Assembly (NCBI RefSeq): GCF_037478135.1
Contig: NZ_JBBHDV010000003.1
Location: forward strand, 264,054 to 328,053
DNA: 64,000 nt
Reading direction: 5' to 3'
Origin: Denitratimonas sp037478135
GTDB lineage: Bacteria; Pseudomonadota; Gammaproteobacteria; Xanthomonadales; Xanthomonadaceae
The notes below the pieces were generated by a model. The model saw only the letters and a list, made by a program, of their open reading frames with translations, was not told where the DNA came from and did no database searches. This document shows positions 25,165-33,648 of this stretch, piece by piece (position 1 is the stretch's first letter; each line of letters begins with the position of its first letter). The position numbers and the translations under genes were made by a program.

Positions 25165-25905
25165 ATGAAAAGGTTCTGGGTGCTGTTGTCAGTGCTGCTG
25201 GCGCTTCCGGCCGCTGCTGCCGAACTGACGGTTTCCGCTGCCGCCAGTCTGACCGAGAGTTTTCGCGAGATCGCGAGTGCCTATCAGGACGCGCATCCGG
25301 GCACGCAGGTGCATCTGAATCTTGCCGCGTCCGGGGTGCTGCTGCAGCAGATTGCGCGCGGTGCGCCGGTGGATGTGCTGGCTTCCGCCGACGAGGCCAC
25401 GATGGACAGGGCGCAGCACGACGGCCTGATCGATCCGCAGACGCGACACGTGTTCGCCAGCAACAGCCTGTGGCTGGTGGTGCCGCTGGCGTCGACAGCA
25501 GTACCGGCCGCGTTGGACGAACTGACCGGAGACGGGTTCAAGCGCGTGGCCATCGGTCATCCGGACAGCGTGCCGGCGGGCCGCTATGCGAAGGGTGCGC
25601 TGGAACAGGCCGGGCTGTGGGAGGCGCTGCAATCGCGCGCGATCCTGACCCAGAACGTGCGTCAGGCGCTGAACTACGTGACGCGCGGCGAGGTGGATGC
25701 CGGCTTCGTCTATGCCACCGATGCGCACACCGTGCGCGAACATGTGCGGCCGGCGTTTCAGGTGCCGGTCGAAGGCGGCATCCACTATCCGCTGGCGATG
25801 GTGGCGGCCAGCCGCGAGCCGGAGGAGGCGCGGCGCTTCATCGCCTTCGTGCGTTCGGAACAGGGTCAGACCATCCTGCGCAGCCACGGTTTCGGCAATC
25901 CTTAA
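25165..25905 (+). CDS. modA: Molybdate ABC transporter, periplasmic binding protein
   Basis: Captures molybdate (or tungstate) in the periplasm and hands it to ModBC. The 246-residue protein has an N-terminal signal peptide (MKRFWVLLSVLLALPAAAA), then ELTVSAAASLTESFREIA, the ModA beginning that supplies oxyanion-binding Ser residues. APVDVLASADEATMD, VAIGHPDSVPAGRYAKGAL and VDAGFVYATDA are also typical. It starts the modABC operon; modB follows after 4 bases. Molybdate uptake here feeds the Moco genes at 33-37.6 kb and the formate dehydrogenase upstream. Confidence 0.95.
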   Translation: MKRFWVLLSVLLALPAAAAELTVSAAASLTESFREIASAYQDAHPGTQVHLNLAASGVLLQQIARGAPVDVLASADEATMDRAQHDGLIDPQTRHVFASNSLWLVVPLASTAVPAALDELTGDGFKRVAIGHPDSVPAGRYAKGALEQAGLWEALQSRAILTQNVRQALNYVTRGEVDAGFVYATDAHTVREHVRPAFQVPVEGGIHYPLAMVAASREPEEARRFIAFVRSEQGQTILRSHGFGNP

Positions 25906-25909
25906 TCCG

Positions 25910-26596
25910 ATGCTGGATCTGGACTGGAGCGCGCTGTGGTTGTCGCTGAAGGTGGCCGGCTGGGCCACCGCGATCAACCTCGTGCTCGGTGTTGCGTTCG
26001 GCGCGCTGCTGGCGCGACGCCGTTTTCCTGGCCGTGAATTGCTGGATACCGTATTCACCCTGCCACTGGTGTTGCCGCCCACGGTGCTGGGCTATTACCT
26101 GCTGGTGCTGGTGGGTCGCAACGGGCCGCTGGGAGCGTGGTTGCAGGACAGCTTCGGCATCAATCTGGTGTTCACCTGGCAGGCGGCGGTGATCGCGGCG
26201 GCGGTGGCCTCGTTCCCGCTGGTGTTCAAGCCGGCGCGTGCCGCGTTCGAGGGCGTTGACCGGCAACTGGAGCAGGCTGCGCGCACCCTGGGCGTATCCG
26301 AGGTGGCACTGTTTTTCCGGGTGAGCCTGCCGCTGGCCTGGCGCGGCATTCTTGCCGGCCTGCTGCTGGCATTCGCACGCGCGATGGGCGAATTCGGCGC
26401 CACCATCATGGTGGCCGGCAGCATTCCGGGGCAGACCCAGACCCTGTCCATCGCCATCTACGAAGCGGTGCAGGCCGGCAACGATGGCCGCGCCAACCTG
26501 CTGGTGCTGGTGTCCTCGCTGGTCTGCATCGCGGTGTTGCTGCTGGCGGCGCGACTGGCCGGCCGTTCTGGCGGGAGCAGGCACGATGTGGCTTGA
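25910..26596 (+). CDS. modB: Molybdate ABC transporter, permease
   Basis: Inner-membrane channel of the molybdate importer. The 228-residue protein has about five hydrophobic helices. The ABC-permease coupling loop is EQAARTLGVSEVALFFRVSLP (about 120-140), and the AMGEFGATIMVAG segment is characteristic of ModB. FTLPLVLPPTVLGYYLL is the conserved second-helix region. The ATG at 25910 is 4 bases after the modA stop. The 3' end overlaps the likely modC start at 26586 by 11 bases. Confidence 0.95.
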   Translation: MLDLDWSALWLSLKVAGWATAINLVLGVAFGALLARRRFPGRELLDTVFTLPLVLPPTVLGYYLLVLVGRNGPLGAWLQDSFGINLVFTWQAAVIAAAVASFPLVFKPARAAFEGVDRQLEQAARTLGVSEVALFFRVSLPLAWRGILAGLLLAFARAMGEFGATIMVAGSIPGQTQTLSIAIYEAVQAGNDGRANLLVLVSSLVCIAVLLLAARLAGRSGGSRHDVA

Positions 26597-27251
26597 AATG
26601 GACATCGAGCGTCAGTTGCGCGCCGCCGGCCGCGAGTTCCGCTTGCAGGTGGCGCTGGCCTGCACCCAGCCGCGCGTGGTGCTGTTCGGCCCTTCCGGCG
26701 CGGGCAAGAGCCTGACACTGAAGGCCATCGCCGGATTGCTGCGCCCGGAGCGCGGCACGATCCGGATGCATGGGCAGACGTTGTTCGATGCCGGCGCGAA
26801 CATCGAGCTGCCGCCGCAGCAACGCCGGATCGGCTACGTGTTCCAGGACTATGCGCTGTTCCCGCACTTGAATGTGCGCCAGAACGTCGGTTTCGGTCTG
26901 AACAAGCGCTGCCTGAATGCGCGGCGCGGCACCCGCATCGAGGCGGTGGAGCAGTGGCTTCAGACTTTCCGCATCGACCATCTCGCCGACTCCCTGCCGG
27001 CGCAGATTTCCGGTGGACAACGGCAGCGCGTGGCCTTGGCGCGGGCGCTGGTGACGCAGCCGCAGGCGCTGCTGCTGGACGAACCCTTCGCTGCGCTGGA
27101 TCGTGATTTGCGCGGTCTTCTGCGGCAGGAACTGGAAACGGTATTGGACAACACCGGCATCCCGCTGCTGCTGATCAGCCACGACCCCGAGGATGTGAGG
27201 ATGTTCGGCCAGCAGGTGGTGCAGCTGGCCGAAGGGCGGGTGCGTGTCTGA
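26586..27251 (+). CDS. modC: Molybdate ABC transporter, ATP-binding protein (short form)
   Basis: ATPase of the molybdate importer. Walker A is FGPSGAGKSLTLKAIAG, the Q-loop is YVFQDYALFPHL, the signature is QISGGQRQRVALARAL, Walker B is ALLLDEPFAALD and the switch His is in LLISHDPED. At 221 residues it stops right after the nucleotide-binding domain and lacks the C-terminal TOBE (molbindin) domain that makes typical ModC about 350 residues. Molybdate sensing by that domain is therefore absent. I start at the ATG at 26586 because GGGAGCAGG precedes it; an ATG at 26598 has no RBS. Confidence 0.92.
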   Translation: MWLEMDIERQLRAAGREFRLQVALACTQPRVVLFGPSGAGKSLTLKAIAGLLRPERGTIRMHGQTLFDAGANIELPPQQRRIGYVFQDYALFPHLNVRQNVGFGLNKRCLNARRGTRIEAVEQWLQTFRIDHLADSLPAQISGGQRQRVALARALVTQPQALLLDEPFAALDRDLRGLLRQELETVLDNTGIPLLLISHDPEDVRMFGQQVVQLAEGRVRV

Positions 27252-27485
27252 GTGACGTCATTCCACAGGTGACAGATCGACACATGAAGCCGGTCGCGAG
27301 CGGCCCAGCCGGCGCCGGGCCGGGCGCAGAAATATTGATCCTGTTCTGACGCACGGCGGATGCCACCCTACGCCGTTGCCCGATGATGGCAGACGCCGTC
27401 ATCCGGGTGTGGAACAGGTGATGGCAAGCTGGGCTTCCAGCGGGCAAACTGGGTCGGCCGAAGCGGATGACGCGCGGCCACGAAT

Positions 27486-27581
27486 GGAAGGGAATCGTCT
27501 CCGGTGGGGCGGCTGGACTTCAAATCCTGTTGGGGCAGCGAGCCTGTCCCGGGTGGGTTCGACTCCCACTCCCTTCCGCCA
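27486..27581 (+). tRNA. selC: tRNA-Sec (anticodon TCA)
   Basis: A 96-nt selenocysteine tRNA. The 8-bp acceptor stem GGAAGGGA / TCCCTTCC, discriminator G and encoded CCA are visible. The anticodon loop is CTTCAAA with TCA at 27520-27522, the long variable arm is GC-rich, and the T-arm is GTGGG-TTCGACT-CCCAC. It completes the selA/selB/selC/selD set in one locus. selC is a known island insertion site, but no integrase gene lies beside it here. Confidence 0.97.
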
Positions 27582-27617
27582 TCCGGGTCCGCTAGAAAGT
27601 CTGAAGGCCGCCGCCGC

Positions 27618-27932
27618 TCAAGCGATGTCGCCGTTTTCGGTCTTCAACCCGTCCACCACCGTGCGGCCGGCTGCGGTCAGTATCGCCAGCGTGCGTGCGC
27701 CTTCTTCGCGGGTGCGCACCCAGCCCGGCCCGCGCACACCGCCGACATGCTCGTCGCCGATCCAGGCCAGGGTGCGCAGCAATACGCTCATGCGCACGTC
27801 CAGACGCTTGCACAGGCGCGGCAGCGAGGCGCCTTCCGGTGCCTGAGCCAGTTGCGCGAGCAGCGCGGCGATGAGAGCGGCATCAGTCGACACGTGCGGG
27901 GATGTCGCGGGAATGGAGCGCGCGGGTGGCAT
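27618..27932 (-). CDS. Small conserved protein, winged-helix-like, in fdhD/ydeP operon (104 aa)
   Basis: A soluble, mostly helical protein. After a disordered N-terminus, DAALIAALLAQLAQAPEGASLPRLCKRLDVRMSVLLRTLAWIGDE resembles a winged helix-turn-helix. A beta part follows (GGVRGPGWVRTREEGARTLAILTAAG). I recall similar small proteins beside fdhD and FdhF/YdeP genes in related bacteria, but I know of no tested function. It overlaps the 3' end of the ydeP-like gene by 50 bases, which indicates one transcript fdhD-ydeP-this gene. It could be a transcription regulator or an accessory protein for the oxidoreductase. Confidence 0.7.
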   Translation of the reverse strand: MPPARSIPATSPHVSTDAALIAALLAQLAQAPEGASLPRLCKRLDVRMSVLLRTLAWIGDEHVGGVRGPGWVRTREEGARTLAILTAAGRTVVDGLKTENGDIA

Positions 27933-30306
27933 CCGCGGCGTGCGGCGTGATGATCACCGGCACCGATTTGGAGGTGGGCGTACGCGATTCATCGGCGTAG
28001 CTGGAGAGCGGCACCAGCGGGTTGGTTTCCGGGTAATACGCGGCCAGGCAACCGCGCGGGATGTCGTATTCCACCAGCAGGAAGTGACGCGCCACGCGCT
28101 TCACACCATCCTCGCCGAGGCTTTCCAGATCCACCCGCTCACCGGCCTTCATGCCCAGTGCGGCGATGTCACCGGCATGGATGAACAGCACGCGGCGCTC
28201 GCCGAACACACCGCGATAACGGTCGTTGAGACCGTACACCGTAGTGTTGTACTGGTCATGCGAACGGATCGTGGCCAGTGTGAAAACCGGCTGCGTGGCG
28301 TTCTGGCGGGCGCGATGGATCGGGTTGCCGGTGGGCACGGGTGCGGCGATGAATTGGGCCTTGCCCTCGGGCGTGAGCCAGCGCCGTTCGCCTGCGGCGT
28401 TGGGCAGGCGGAACCCGCCCGGGACCCGCACGCGCTGGTTGAAGTCGTGGAAATCGTCGAAGGTCTTTGCGATCAGGTCGCGGATGCGGTCGTAATCCTC
28501 GACCAGCCACAACCACGGGATATCGCCGGGCCTGCTTTTTGCGGCGTCTTCTTTCCCATCGCCTGTATCGGGCGAAGTGCGTCCGGCCGCCACATCCGGA
28601 TGCGCCGGTGCCATCAGGGTGGCCTGTGCCAGCCGCGCGACGATCGCCGGTTCGGACAGCAGTTCATCGGAAGCCGGCGGATTTATTCCCGAGGACAGGT
28701 GCACCATGCTCATCGAATCCTCCACCGTCACCGCTTGCGGGCCGCTGGCCTGCATGTCGATTTCGGTGCGCCCAAGGCAGGGTAGGATCAGCGCCTCGCG
28801 GCCGTGGATCAAATGACTGCGGTTGAGTTTGGTGGTGACGTTGACGGTGAGATCGCAGCGCCGCAGCCCGCGTGCGGTGGCATCGCTGTCCGGCGTAGCG
28901 ATGGCGAAATTGCCGCCCATGCCGAAGAACACCTTGGCGCGGCCGTCGAGCATCGCTTCGATGGCACCGATGGTGTCGTAGCCTTCGCGGCGCGGCGGCT
29001 CGAAGCCGAACACCTGTTGCAGCCGGTCCAGGAACGCCGCCGGCGGCTTTTCCCAGATCATCATCGTGCGGTCGCCCTGCACATTGCTGTGCCCGCGTAC
29101 CGGGCAGGCACCCGCGCCTTCACGGCCAAGGTTGCCGCGCAACAACAGCAGATTGACGATCATGTTGATCGTGGCGACCGAGTGTTTGTGCTGGGTGATG
29201 CCCATGCCCCAGCAGGCGATCACGCGTCCGGCGCGCAGGTAGATGTCGCCGGCATGGCGGATCTGCGCTTGGGTGAGGCCGGATTCTTCGACGATGGTGT
29301 CCCAGTCTTCGGCATGCACATCGGCGGCGAAGGCATCGAAGCCGGCGGTGTGGCGGTCGATGAAGTCCCGATCCAGCAGCGAGGTTTCGCCGCGCGCAAT
29401 GGCCTCGGCATCGCGTTCGAGCACATGCTTGATCATGCCCTTGACCGCCGCCAGATCGCCGCCGATCTTCACTTGCAGATAGTCCGAGGAAATCCGGGTC
29501 GAACCGCGCCGCGCCATTTCCAGCTTGTCCTGCGGATCGGCAAAGCGCTCCAGTCCGCGCTCGCGCAGCGGATTGAACGAGACGATGCGGCAGCCGCGCT
29601 TTGCCGCATCGCGCAGTTCGCCCAGCATGCGCGGGTGATTGGTGCCGGGGTTCTGGCCGAAGATGAGGATCGCATCGGCCTTCTCGAAATCGTGCAGCGA
29701 CACCGTGCCCTTGCCGACGCCGATCTGCTTCTTCATCGCGCTGCCGGAAGACTCGTGGCACATATTGGAGCAGTCCGGAAAATTGTTGGTGCCGTAGCGG
29801 CGCACGAACAACTGGTACAGGAAGGCGGCTTCGTTGGAGGTGCGCCCGGAGGTGTAGAAGATCGCCTCGTCGGGTGAATCCAGGGCGTTGAGATGTTCGG
29901 CGATGAGCGCGAAGGCGTCGTCCCAGCTCACCGGCAGGTAGTGGTCGCTGGCGGCGTCGTAACGCATCGGGTGGGTGAGCCGGCCTTGTTGTTCGAGCCA
30001 GTGGTCGCTGTAGCCGGAAAGCCGCGTGACACTGTATTTCTCGAACAATTCCGGGCCGGCGCGGTGGCTTGTGGCCTCAGCGGCGACGGCCTTGGCGCCG
30101 TTTTCGCAGAACTCGAAGGTGGAGGTGTGGTCCCGGTCCGGCCAGGCGCAGCCGGGGCAGTCGAAACCATCGGGCTGGTTGGCGTGCAGCAGGGTGCGCG
30201 CGCCCTTGATCCGGATGTCCTGCTCGCCCAGGTGCGCGATCACGCTTTTCAGTGAATCCCAGCCGCCGGCGGGGCCAGCATAAGGTCGTACCAGGCTGCG
30301 GCTCAT
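27883..30306 (-). CDS. FdhF/YdeP-family molybdopterin oxidoreductase
   Basis: A bis(MGD)-type molybdenum oxidoreductase of 807 residues without a Tat signal, so cytoplasmic. FDCPGCAWPDRD at about 48-59 is typical of the YdeP group, which lacks the four-Cys N-terminal cluster of FdnG. SGRTSNEAAFLYQLFVRRYG, NNFPDCSNMCHESSG (Cys at the place of the metal ligand), FGQNPGTNHPRM and ACPVRGHSNVQGDRTM are cofactor-binding segments. The C-terminal cap includes TIRSHDQYNTTVYGLNDRYRG. E. coli YdeP is linked to acid resistance; the substrate is not established. The ATG at 30306 overlaps the fdhD stop. It contains no in-frame UGA, so it is independent of selenium. Confidence 0.88.
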   Translation of the reverse strand: MSRSLVRPYAGPAGGWDSLKSVIAHLGEQDIRIKGARTLLHANQPDGFDCPGCAWPDRDHTSTFEFCENGAKAVAAEATSHRAGPELFEKYSVTRLSGYSDHWLEQQGRLTHPMRYDAASDHYLPVSWDDAFALIAEHLNALDSPDEAIFYTSGRTSNEAAFLYQLFVRRYGTNNFPDCSNMCHESSGSAMKKQIGVGKGTVSLHDFEKADAILIFGQNPGTNHPRMLGELRDAAKRGCRIVSFNPLRERGLERFADPQDKLEMARRGSTRISSDYLQVKIGGDLAAVKGMIKHVLERDAEAIARGETSLLDRDFIDRHTAGFDAFAADVHAEDWDTIVEESGLTQAQIRHAGDIYLRAGRVIACWGMGITQHKHSVATINMIVNLLLLRGNLGREGAGACPVRGHSNVQGDRTMMIWEKPPAAFLDRLQQVFGFEPPRREGYDTIGAIEAMLDGRAKVFFGMGGNFAIATPDSDATARGLRRCDLTVNVTTKLNRSHLIHGREALILPCLGRTEIDMQASGPQAVTVEDSMSMVHLSSGINPPASDELLSEPAIVARLAQATLMAPAHPDVAAGRTSPDTGDGKEDAAKSRPGDIPWLWLVEDYDRIRDLIAKTFDDFHDFNQRVRVPGGFRLPNAAGERRWLTPEGKAQFIAAPVPTGNPIHRARQNATQPVFTLATIRSHDQYNTTVYGLNDRYRGVFGERRVLFIHAGDIAALGMKAGERVDLESLGEDGVKRVARHFLLVEYDIPRGCLAAYYPETNPLVPLSSYADESRTPTSKSVPVIITPHAADATRALHSRDIPARVD

Positions 30307-31163
30307 GGTGTTTCACTCCGGTTGGCGGGCGCGGCGGAAGCTGGCAGCAGCCGTTGCGCATGGGTGTAGACGGCGTGGCCATCGTCGCGCGCGAAACCGA
30401 TCAGGGTGAGCTGGCAGCGCTGCGCCAGCGAGATCGCCAATGCGGTCGGGGCGGAGATCGCCGCCATCAGCGCGATGCCAACACTGGCGGCCTTCATCGC
30501 CATTTCGTAGCTGGCGCGGCTGGTGACCACGAGGAAGCCTTCCTCTGGCCGCAACCCTGCCATCTGCATCGCGCCGATCAGTTTGTCGAGCGCGTTGTGG
30601 CGGCCCACATCCTCGCGCACCAGTTGCAGTTCGCCCTCCAGGCTGGCCCAGCCGGCGGCATGGGTGGCGCCGGTCAGTGCATTGATCTTCTGCCCGGCAC
30701 GCAAGCCGCGCAGGGCGTGTTGCAGCGCGGTGGTGTCGATGCGGATATCGGCGCAAACCGGGGCTGGGTTGCGCAGTGCCGACTCCAGCAGTTCGCTGCC
30801 GCAGATGCCGCAGCCGCTGCGGCCGCTCATGCTGCGTCGCCTGCTTTCCAGCGCCTGCGCGCGGGATTCGGGAATCCGCAGGCGGATTTCGATGCCTTCC
30901 AGCAGGTGTTCGATGCTTTCGACCACGACTTCGGCGGCGTGCTCGACAATACCCTCGCTCAAGGCAAAGCCGGTCGCGAAATCCTCCAGATCCGCGGGCG
31001 TGGCCATCATCACCGCGAACGGCGTGTCGTTGTAGACGAAGGCGACCGGAACCTCCTCGGCAACGTGATCGTGCAACGGCTGCATCACGCCGTTGCGCCA
31101 GCGTTCGATGGAGCGCGTGGCCGAGCCTGCGATGGAGGGGCGGTTGTCCTGTTTCCTGTTCAC
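30303..31163 (-). CDS. fdhD: FdhD, sulfurtransferase for formate dehydrogenase maturation
   Basis: Passes sulfur from IscS to the molybdenum cofactor, which formate dehydrogenases need for activity. The protein keeps VAEEVPVAFVYNDTPFAVMMATP, ATGFALSEGIV, the catalytic loop SGRSGCGICGSELL with its CxxC, LVREDVGRHNALDKLIG and VTSRASYEMAMKAASVG. I choose the GTG at 31163 (286 residues; E. coli 277); the frame runs to 31241 without matching the family. The stop overlaps the ATG of the ydeP-like gene, so both are co-transcribed. It probably serves both that enzyme and FdnG. Confidence 0.93.
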   Translation of the reverse strand: MNRKQDNRPSIAGSATRSIERWRNGVMQPLHDHVAEEVPVAFVYNDTPFAVMMATPADLEDFATGFALSEGIVEHAAEVVVESIEHLLEGIEIRLRIPESRAQALESRRRSMSGRSGCGICGSELLESALRNPAPVCADIRIDTTALQHALRGLRAGQKINALTGATHAAGWASLEGELQLVREDVGRHNALDKLIGAMQMAGLRPEEGFLVVTSRASYEMAMKAASVGIALMAAISAPTALAISLAQRCQLTLIGFARDDGHAVYTHAQRLLPASAAPANRSETP

Positions 31164-31344
31164 CGCAACGAGGCTACGCGGCAAGACGGACACCGGCAAG
31201 CAGACTCCCAGTAACGCCCGGCATCCACGCTGGCACGGCAAGCGGTCCCGCTACACTGGGAAGCCGCATGCGCGCATGGCCGGCTCCGGGGCTGTGCCAT
31301 GCCGCTGCGCGCCATCCACTCGTCTTCATATCCTGCCTGCCGAC

Positions 31345-31914
31345 ATGCCCGATTCCGTTTCCGCCCCGCCCACTGCGGCGACCAGCAACAAGCTGCCCTT
31401 CGCGGTTGTCGTCCAGGATGGGAGCGAAGATGCCGATGCGTTGCTGGCCCGCTTCGCGGCCAGTCTGCGCCAGTCCGGTCGGCGTGTTCGCGGCCTGATC
31501 CAGCCACCGCGCGTACCGGGCCAACCCCGGCCGATGGTGGTCATCGATCTGGACGATGAAAACATCCGCTACGACATCTCGAACCCGCGCGGAGCCAATG
31601 CGCGCGGCTGCCTCGTGAGCCCTTCCGCCGTGGCCGATGCCAGCGCCGTGCTGCGCCGCGCGCGTGCCGAGGGGGCGGATCTGGTCATGGTCAACCGCTT
31701 CGGCACGCTGGAAGCCAGTGGCGGCGGGTTGGTCGCGGAGATGCTGGAGCTGTTGTCCGATTCGATCCCGGTGCTGGCGGTGATCAACCCGCGCTATCTG
31801 GAAGAGTGGCGCAGCTTCACCGGCGGCACCGGTACCGAACTGCCGCCACGGATACAGGCCTTGCAGGCGTGGTTCGAACAGTGGTCGGCGCAGCGCGCGC
31901 GGAACAACGGCTGA
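31345..31914 (+). CDS. DUF2478-family protein
   Basis: 189 residues with the pattern I associate with DUF2478: KLPFAVVVQDGSEDADALLARFA, RVRGLIQPP, VVIDLDDENIRYDIS and a nucleotide-binding-fold segment ADLVMVNRFGTLEASGGG. Strand-helix alternation suggests an NTPase-like fold, although the usual Walker A loop is not clear. DUF2478 genes are often found near molybdenum and anaerobic metabolism genes; the function is unknown to me. The ATG at 31345 is the first that fits. The stop overlaps the ATG of the methyltransferase gene (TGATG), so the two are coupled. It is divergent from fdhD. Confidence 0.65.
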   Translation: MPDSVSAPPTAATSNKLPFAVVVQDGSEDADALLARFAASLRQSGRRVRGLIQPPRVPGQPRPMVVIDLDDENIRYDISNPRGANARGCLVSPSAVADASAVLRRARAEGADLVMVNRFGTLEASGGGLVAEMLELLSDSIPVLAVINPRYLEEWRSFTGGTGTELPPRIQALQAWFEQWSAQRARNNG

Positions 31915-32705
31915 TGGGCATCGACGCCATCGATTTCGGCCAGCTGTACCGCGAGCACCTGGCCGCGGCGGGCCGCTCGGGCAAGACCGCTGCGCAGTGG
32001 GATGCGCGTGCCGCGAAGGCGAAGGATGCGCTGGCGCACAGCGATTACGTCGAAGCGTTCCTGGCGCGCATGGACTTGAGCGATTGCCGCAGCGTGCTCG
32101 ATGTCGGCTGTGGTTGGGGTGCATTGGCATTGCCGTTGGCGCAGCGTCTGGAACGGGTGGTCGCGCTGGATTTCAGTTCCGGCATGCTCCGCGCCTTGCG
32201 TGAAAACGCGAAGGCACGCGGCATCGGCAATATCGATGCACGGCTGTGCGCCTGGGAGGACGATTGGCGGGATGTTCCGGTGTGCGATATCGCGATCGCC
32301 TCGCGTTCCACCCAGGTGGCGGATCTGGCCGCCGCGCTGGTCCGGCTCAACGCCAAGGCCGCCAAGCGTGTCTACCTGACCCAGCGCGTGGGCAACCAGC
32401 GTCTGGATGCGCGAATCCCGCAGCTGCTGGGCCGGAATCCCGTCGGCGCACCGGATTACATCTACGCCATCAACATTCTGCATGCGATGGGCATCCATCC
32501 CCGGCTCGACTATATCCAGAGCGGCGAGCCGGAACCGGTGCGGGATTTCGGCCAGTTGCTGCGGCTGGTGAACTGGTCGCTGGGCGAATTGGACGAAGAG
32601 GAAAGCAGGCGTCTGCGCAGCTGGTTCGATCAGATTGCCGATACCGACCCGGTACTGCTGCCGGCACGGCGCTGGGCGTTCATCGGCTGGGATGTGGCGG
32701 GTTGA
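31914..32705 (+). CDS. Class I SAM-dependent methyltransferase
   Basis: The 263-residue protein carries SAM-binding motif I SVLDVGCGWGALALPLA (about 60-76), an acidic motif II in RVVALDFSSGMLRAL and a later DVPVCDIAIASRST segment. The N-terminal YREHLAAAGRSGKTAAQWDARAAK is a helical lid found in small-molecule methyltransferases. The substrate is unknown. Its strict coupling to the DUF2478 gene and its place between fdhD and mobA suggest a role in Mo-cofactor or formate-dehydrogenase physiology, but that is inference. It converges on mobA across a 355-bp gap. Confidence 0.78.
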   Translation: MGIDAIDFGQLYREHLAAAGRSGKTAAQWDARAAKAKDALAHSDYVEAFLARMDLSDCRSVLDVGCGWGALALPLAQRLERVVALDFSSGMLRALRENAKARGIGNIDARLCAWEDDWRDVPVCDIAIASRSTQVADLAAALVRLNAKAAKRVYLTQRVGNQRLDARIPQLLGRNPVGAPDYIYAINILHAMGIHPRLDYIQSGEPEPVRDFGQLLRLVNWSLGELDEEESRRLRSWFDQIADTDPVLLPARRWAFIGWDVAG

Positions 32706-33060
32706 GGTGGCCCTTGGGCGGATGCGAGCCTGATATCCGAAGCCCGGGAGGCTCATCCGCCGCGGCCGCCAGATATTGGCGCCGTCGAACATCCCGCCGT
32801 CGCGGTTCGCGATGCTCACCACGACCTATGCGACTTGCCTCAGACTCCGTGCCTTCGAATGTTGTGGCGGGTTTCCTTGCGTCAGCCCGCGTCGCGCCGA
32901 AGCGTCGCAGAGAACCCCCATCGCGGTCAGGGCTGCCGATAACCACCCCACCGCGATCCGCCCATAGGTTGGTGGTGAGCGGATGCGAACCCCAACATTC
33001 AGTCATCCAAGGCGCAGTCATCTGAAGCCGGCCGCATCGCCGTGGAAGACGCTGCGGGCT
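32706..33060. other. Intergenic region between convergent methyltransferase and mobA genes
   Basis: 355 bases with no supported gene. No T-tailed terminator is obvious although two genes end here. Confidence 0.4.
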
Positions 33061-33648
33061 TCAGCCGTGACCTGCGCCTTCACCCGCCAGCCCAGCCCAT
33101 TCATCGGGCGTGTTGCAGTTGACCAGTTGGCGTTCGCCATCGGTTGGAAGCGTGGCGTGGATTCCTCCCAGTGCGGCGTGCATCGCGCGTACCGAGCGTT
33201 CGCGTTGCGGCAATTGCGTGGCGTGTTGCAACCATGCGCGGGTGTGGTCGTCCAGGTGCAGGCGCAGCGGCAGAATGTGGCCGGGATGGCAAACGCAGCG
33301 GCCCTCGACGGCGACCAGTGATGCCAGCAGCGGAGGCGTCAGCAGCGGCATGTCGACCGGCACCAGCAGCAGCACGCCGTCGGGCAGGGCTGAGGCGATG
33401 CTGGCGATGCCGCCGAGCGGGCCGAGTTCACTGGTCTGGTCGGGAATCGCATCAAAACCGGGGTAGTCGCCGCTGATCACGACCCGCGTCGCGCCGGCCT
33501 GTTGCAGCAGCGATTGCATGTGTTGCAGCAGAGGTTGTCCCTGCCACAGCAGCAGGGCCTTGTCGCGGCCCATGCGCGAGGAGCGGCCACCGGCCAGCAC
33601 CACGCCGGTCCAACCTGCATCCGTGCAGCCTGCGTCAGTGATGCTCAT
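33061..33648 (-). CDS. mobA: Molybdenum cofactor guanylyltransferase
   Basis: Joins GMP from GTP to Mo-molybdopterin, giving the guanine dinucleotide form that FdnG and the YdeP-like enzyme require. GVVLAGGRSSRMGRDKALL is the GTP-binding P-loop, ISGDYPGFDAIPDQTSELGPLGGI follows the family and LLVPVDMPLL carries the metal-binding Asp. The C-terminal VNCNTPDEW is also typical. I start at the ATG at 33648 (195 residues); an ATG at 33681 is possible but overlaps moaE by 47 bases. It is the last gene of moaA-moaCB-moeA-moaD-moaE-mobA. Confidence 0.92.
   Translation of the reverse strand: MSITDAGCTDAGWTGVVLAGGRSSRMGRDKALLLWQGQPLLQHMQSLLQQAGATRVVISGDYPGFDAIPDQTSELGPLGGIASIASALPDGVLLLVPVDMPLLTPPLLASLVAVEGRCVCHPGHILPLRLHLDDHTRAWLQHATQLPQRERSVRAMHAALGGIHATLPTDGERQLVNCNTPDEWAGLAGEGAGHG

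Noticed and set aside
27486..27581. Island insertion at selC.
   Set aside because: The tRNA is intact, no integrase gene or repeated tRNA 3' end is seen beside it, and its neighbours belong to selenium and Mo metabolism.
32706..33060. Repeat family from two GCGGATGCGA occurrences.
   Set aside because: Only about ten bases are shared and the flanks differ; likely chance in GC-rich DNA.
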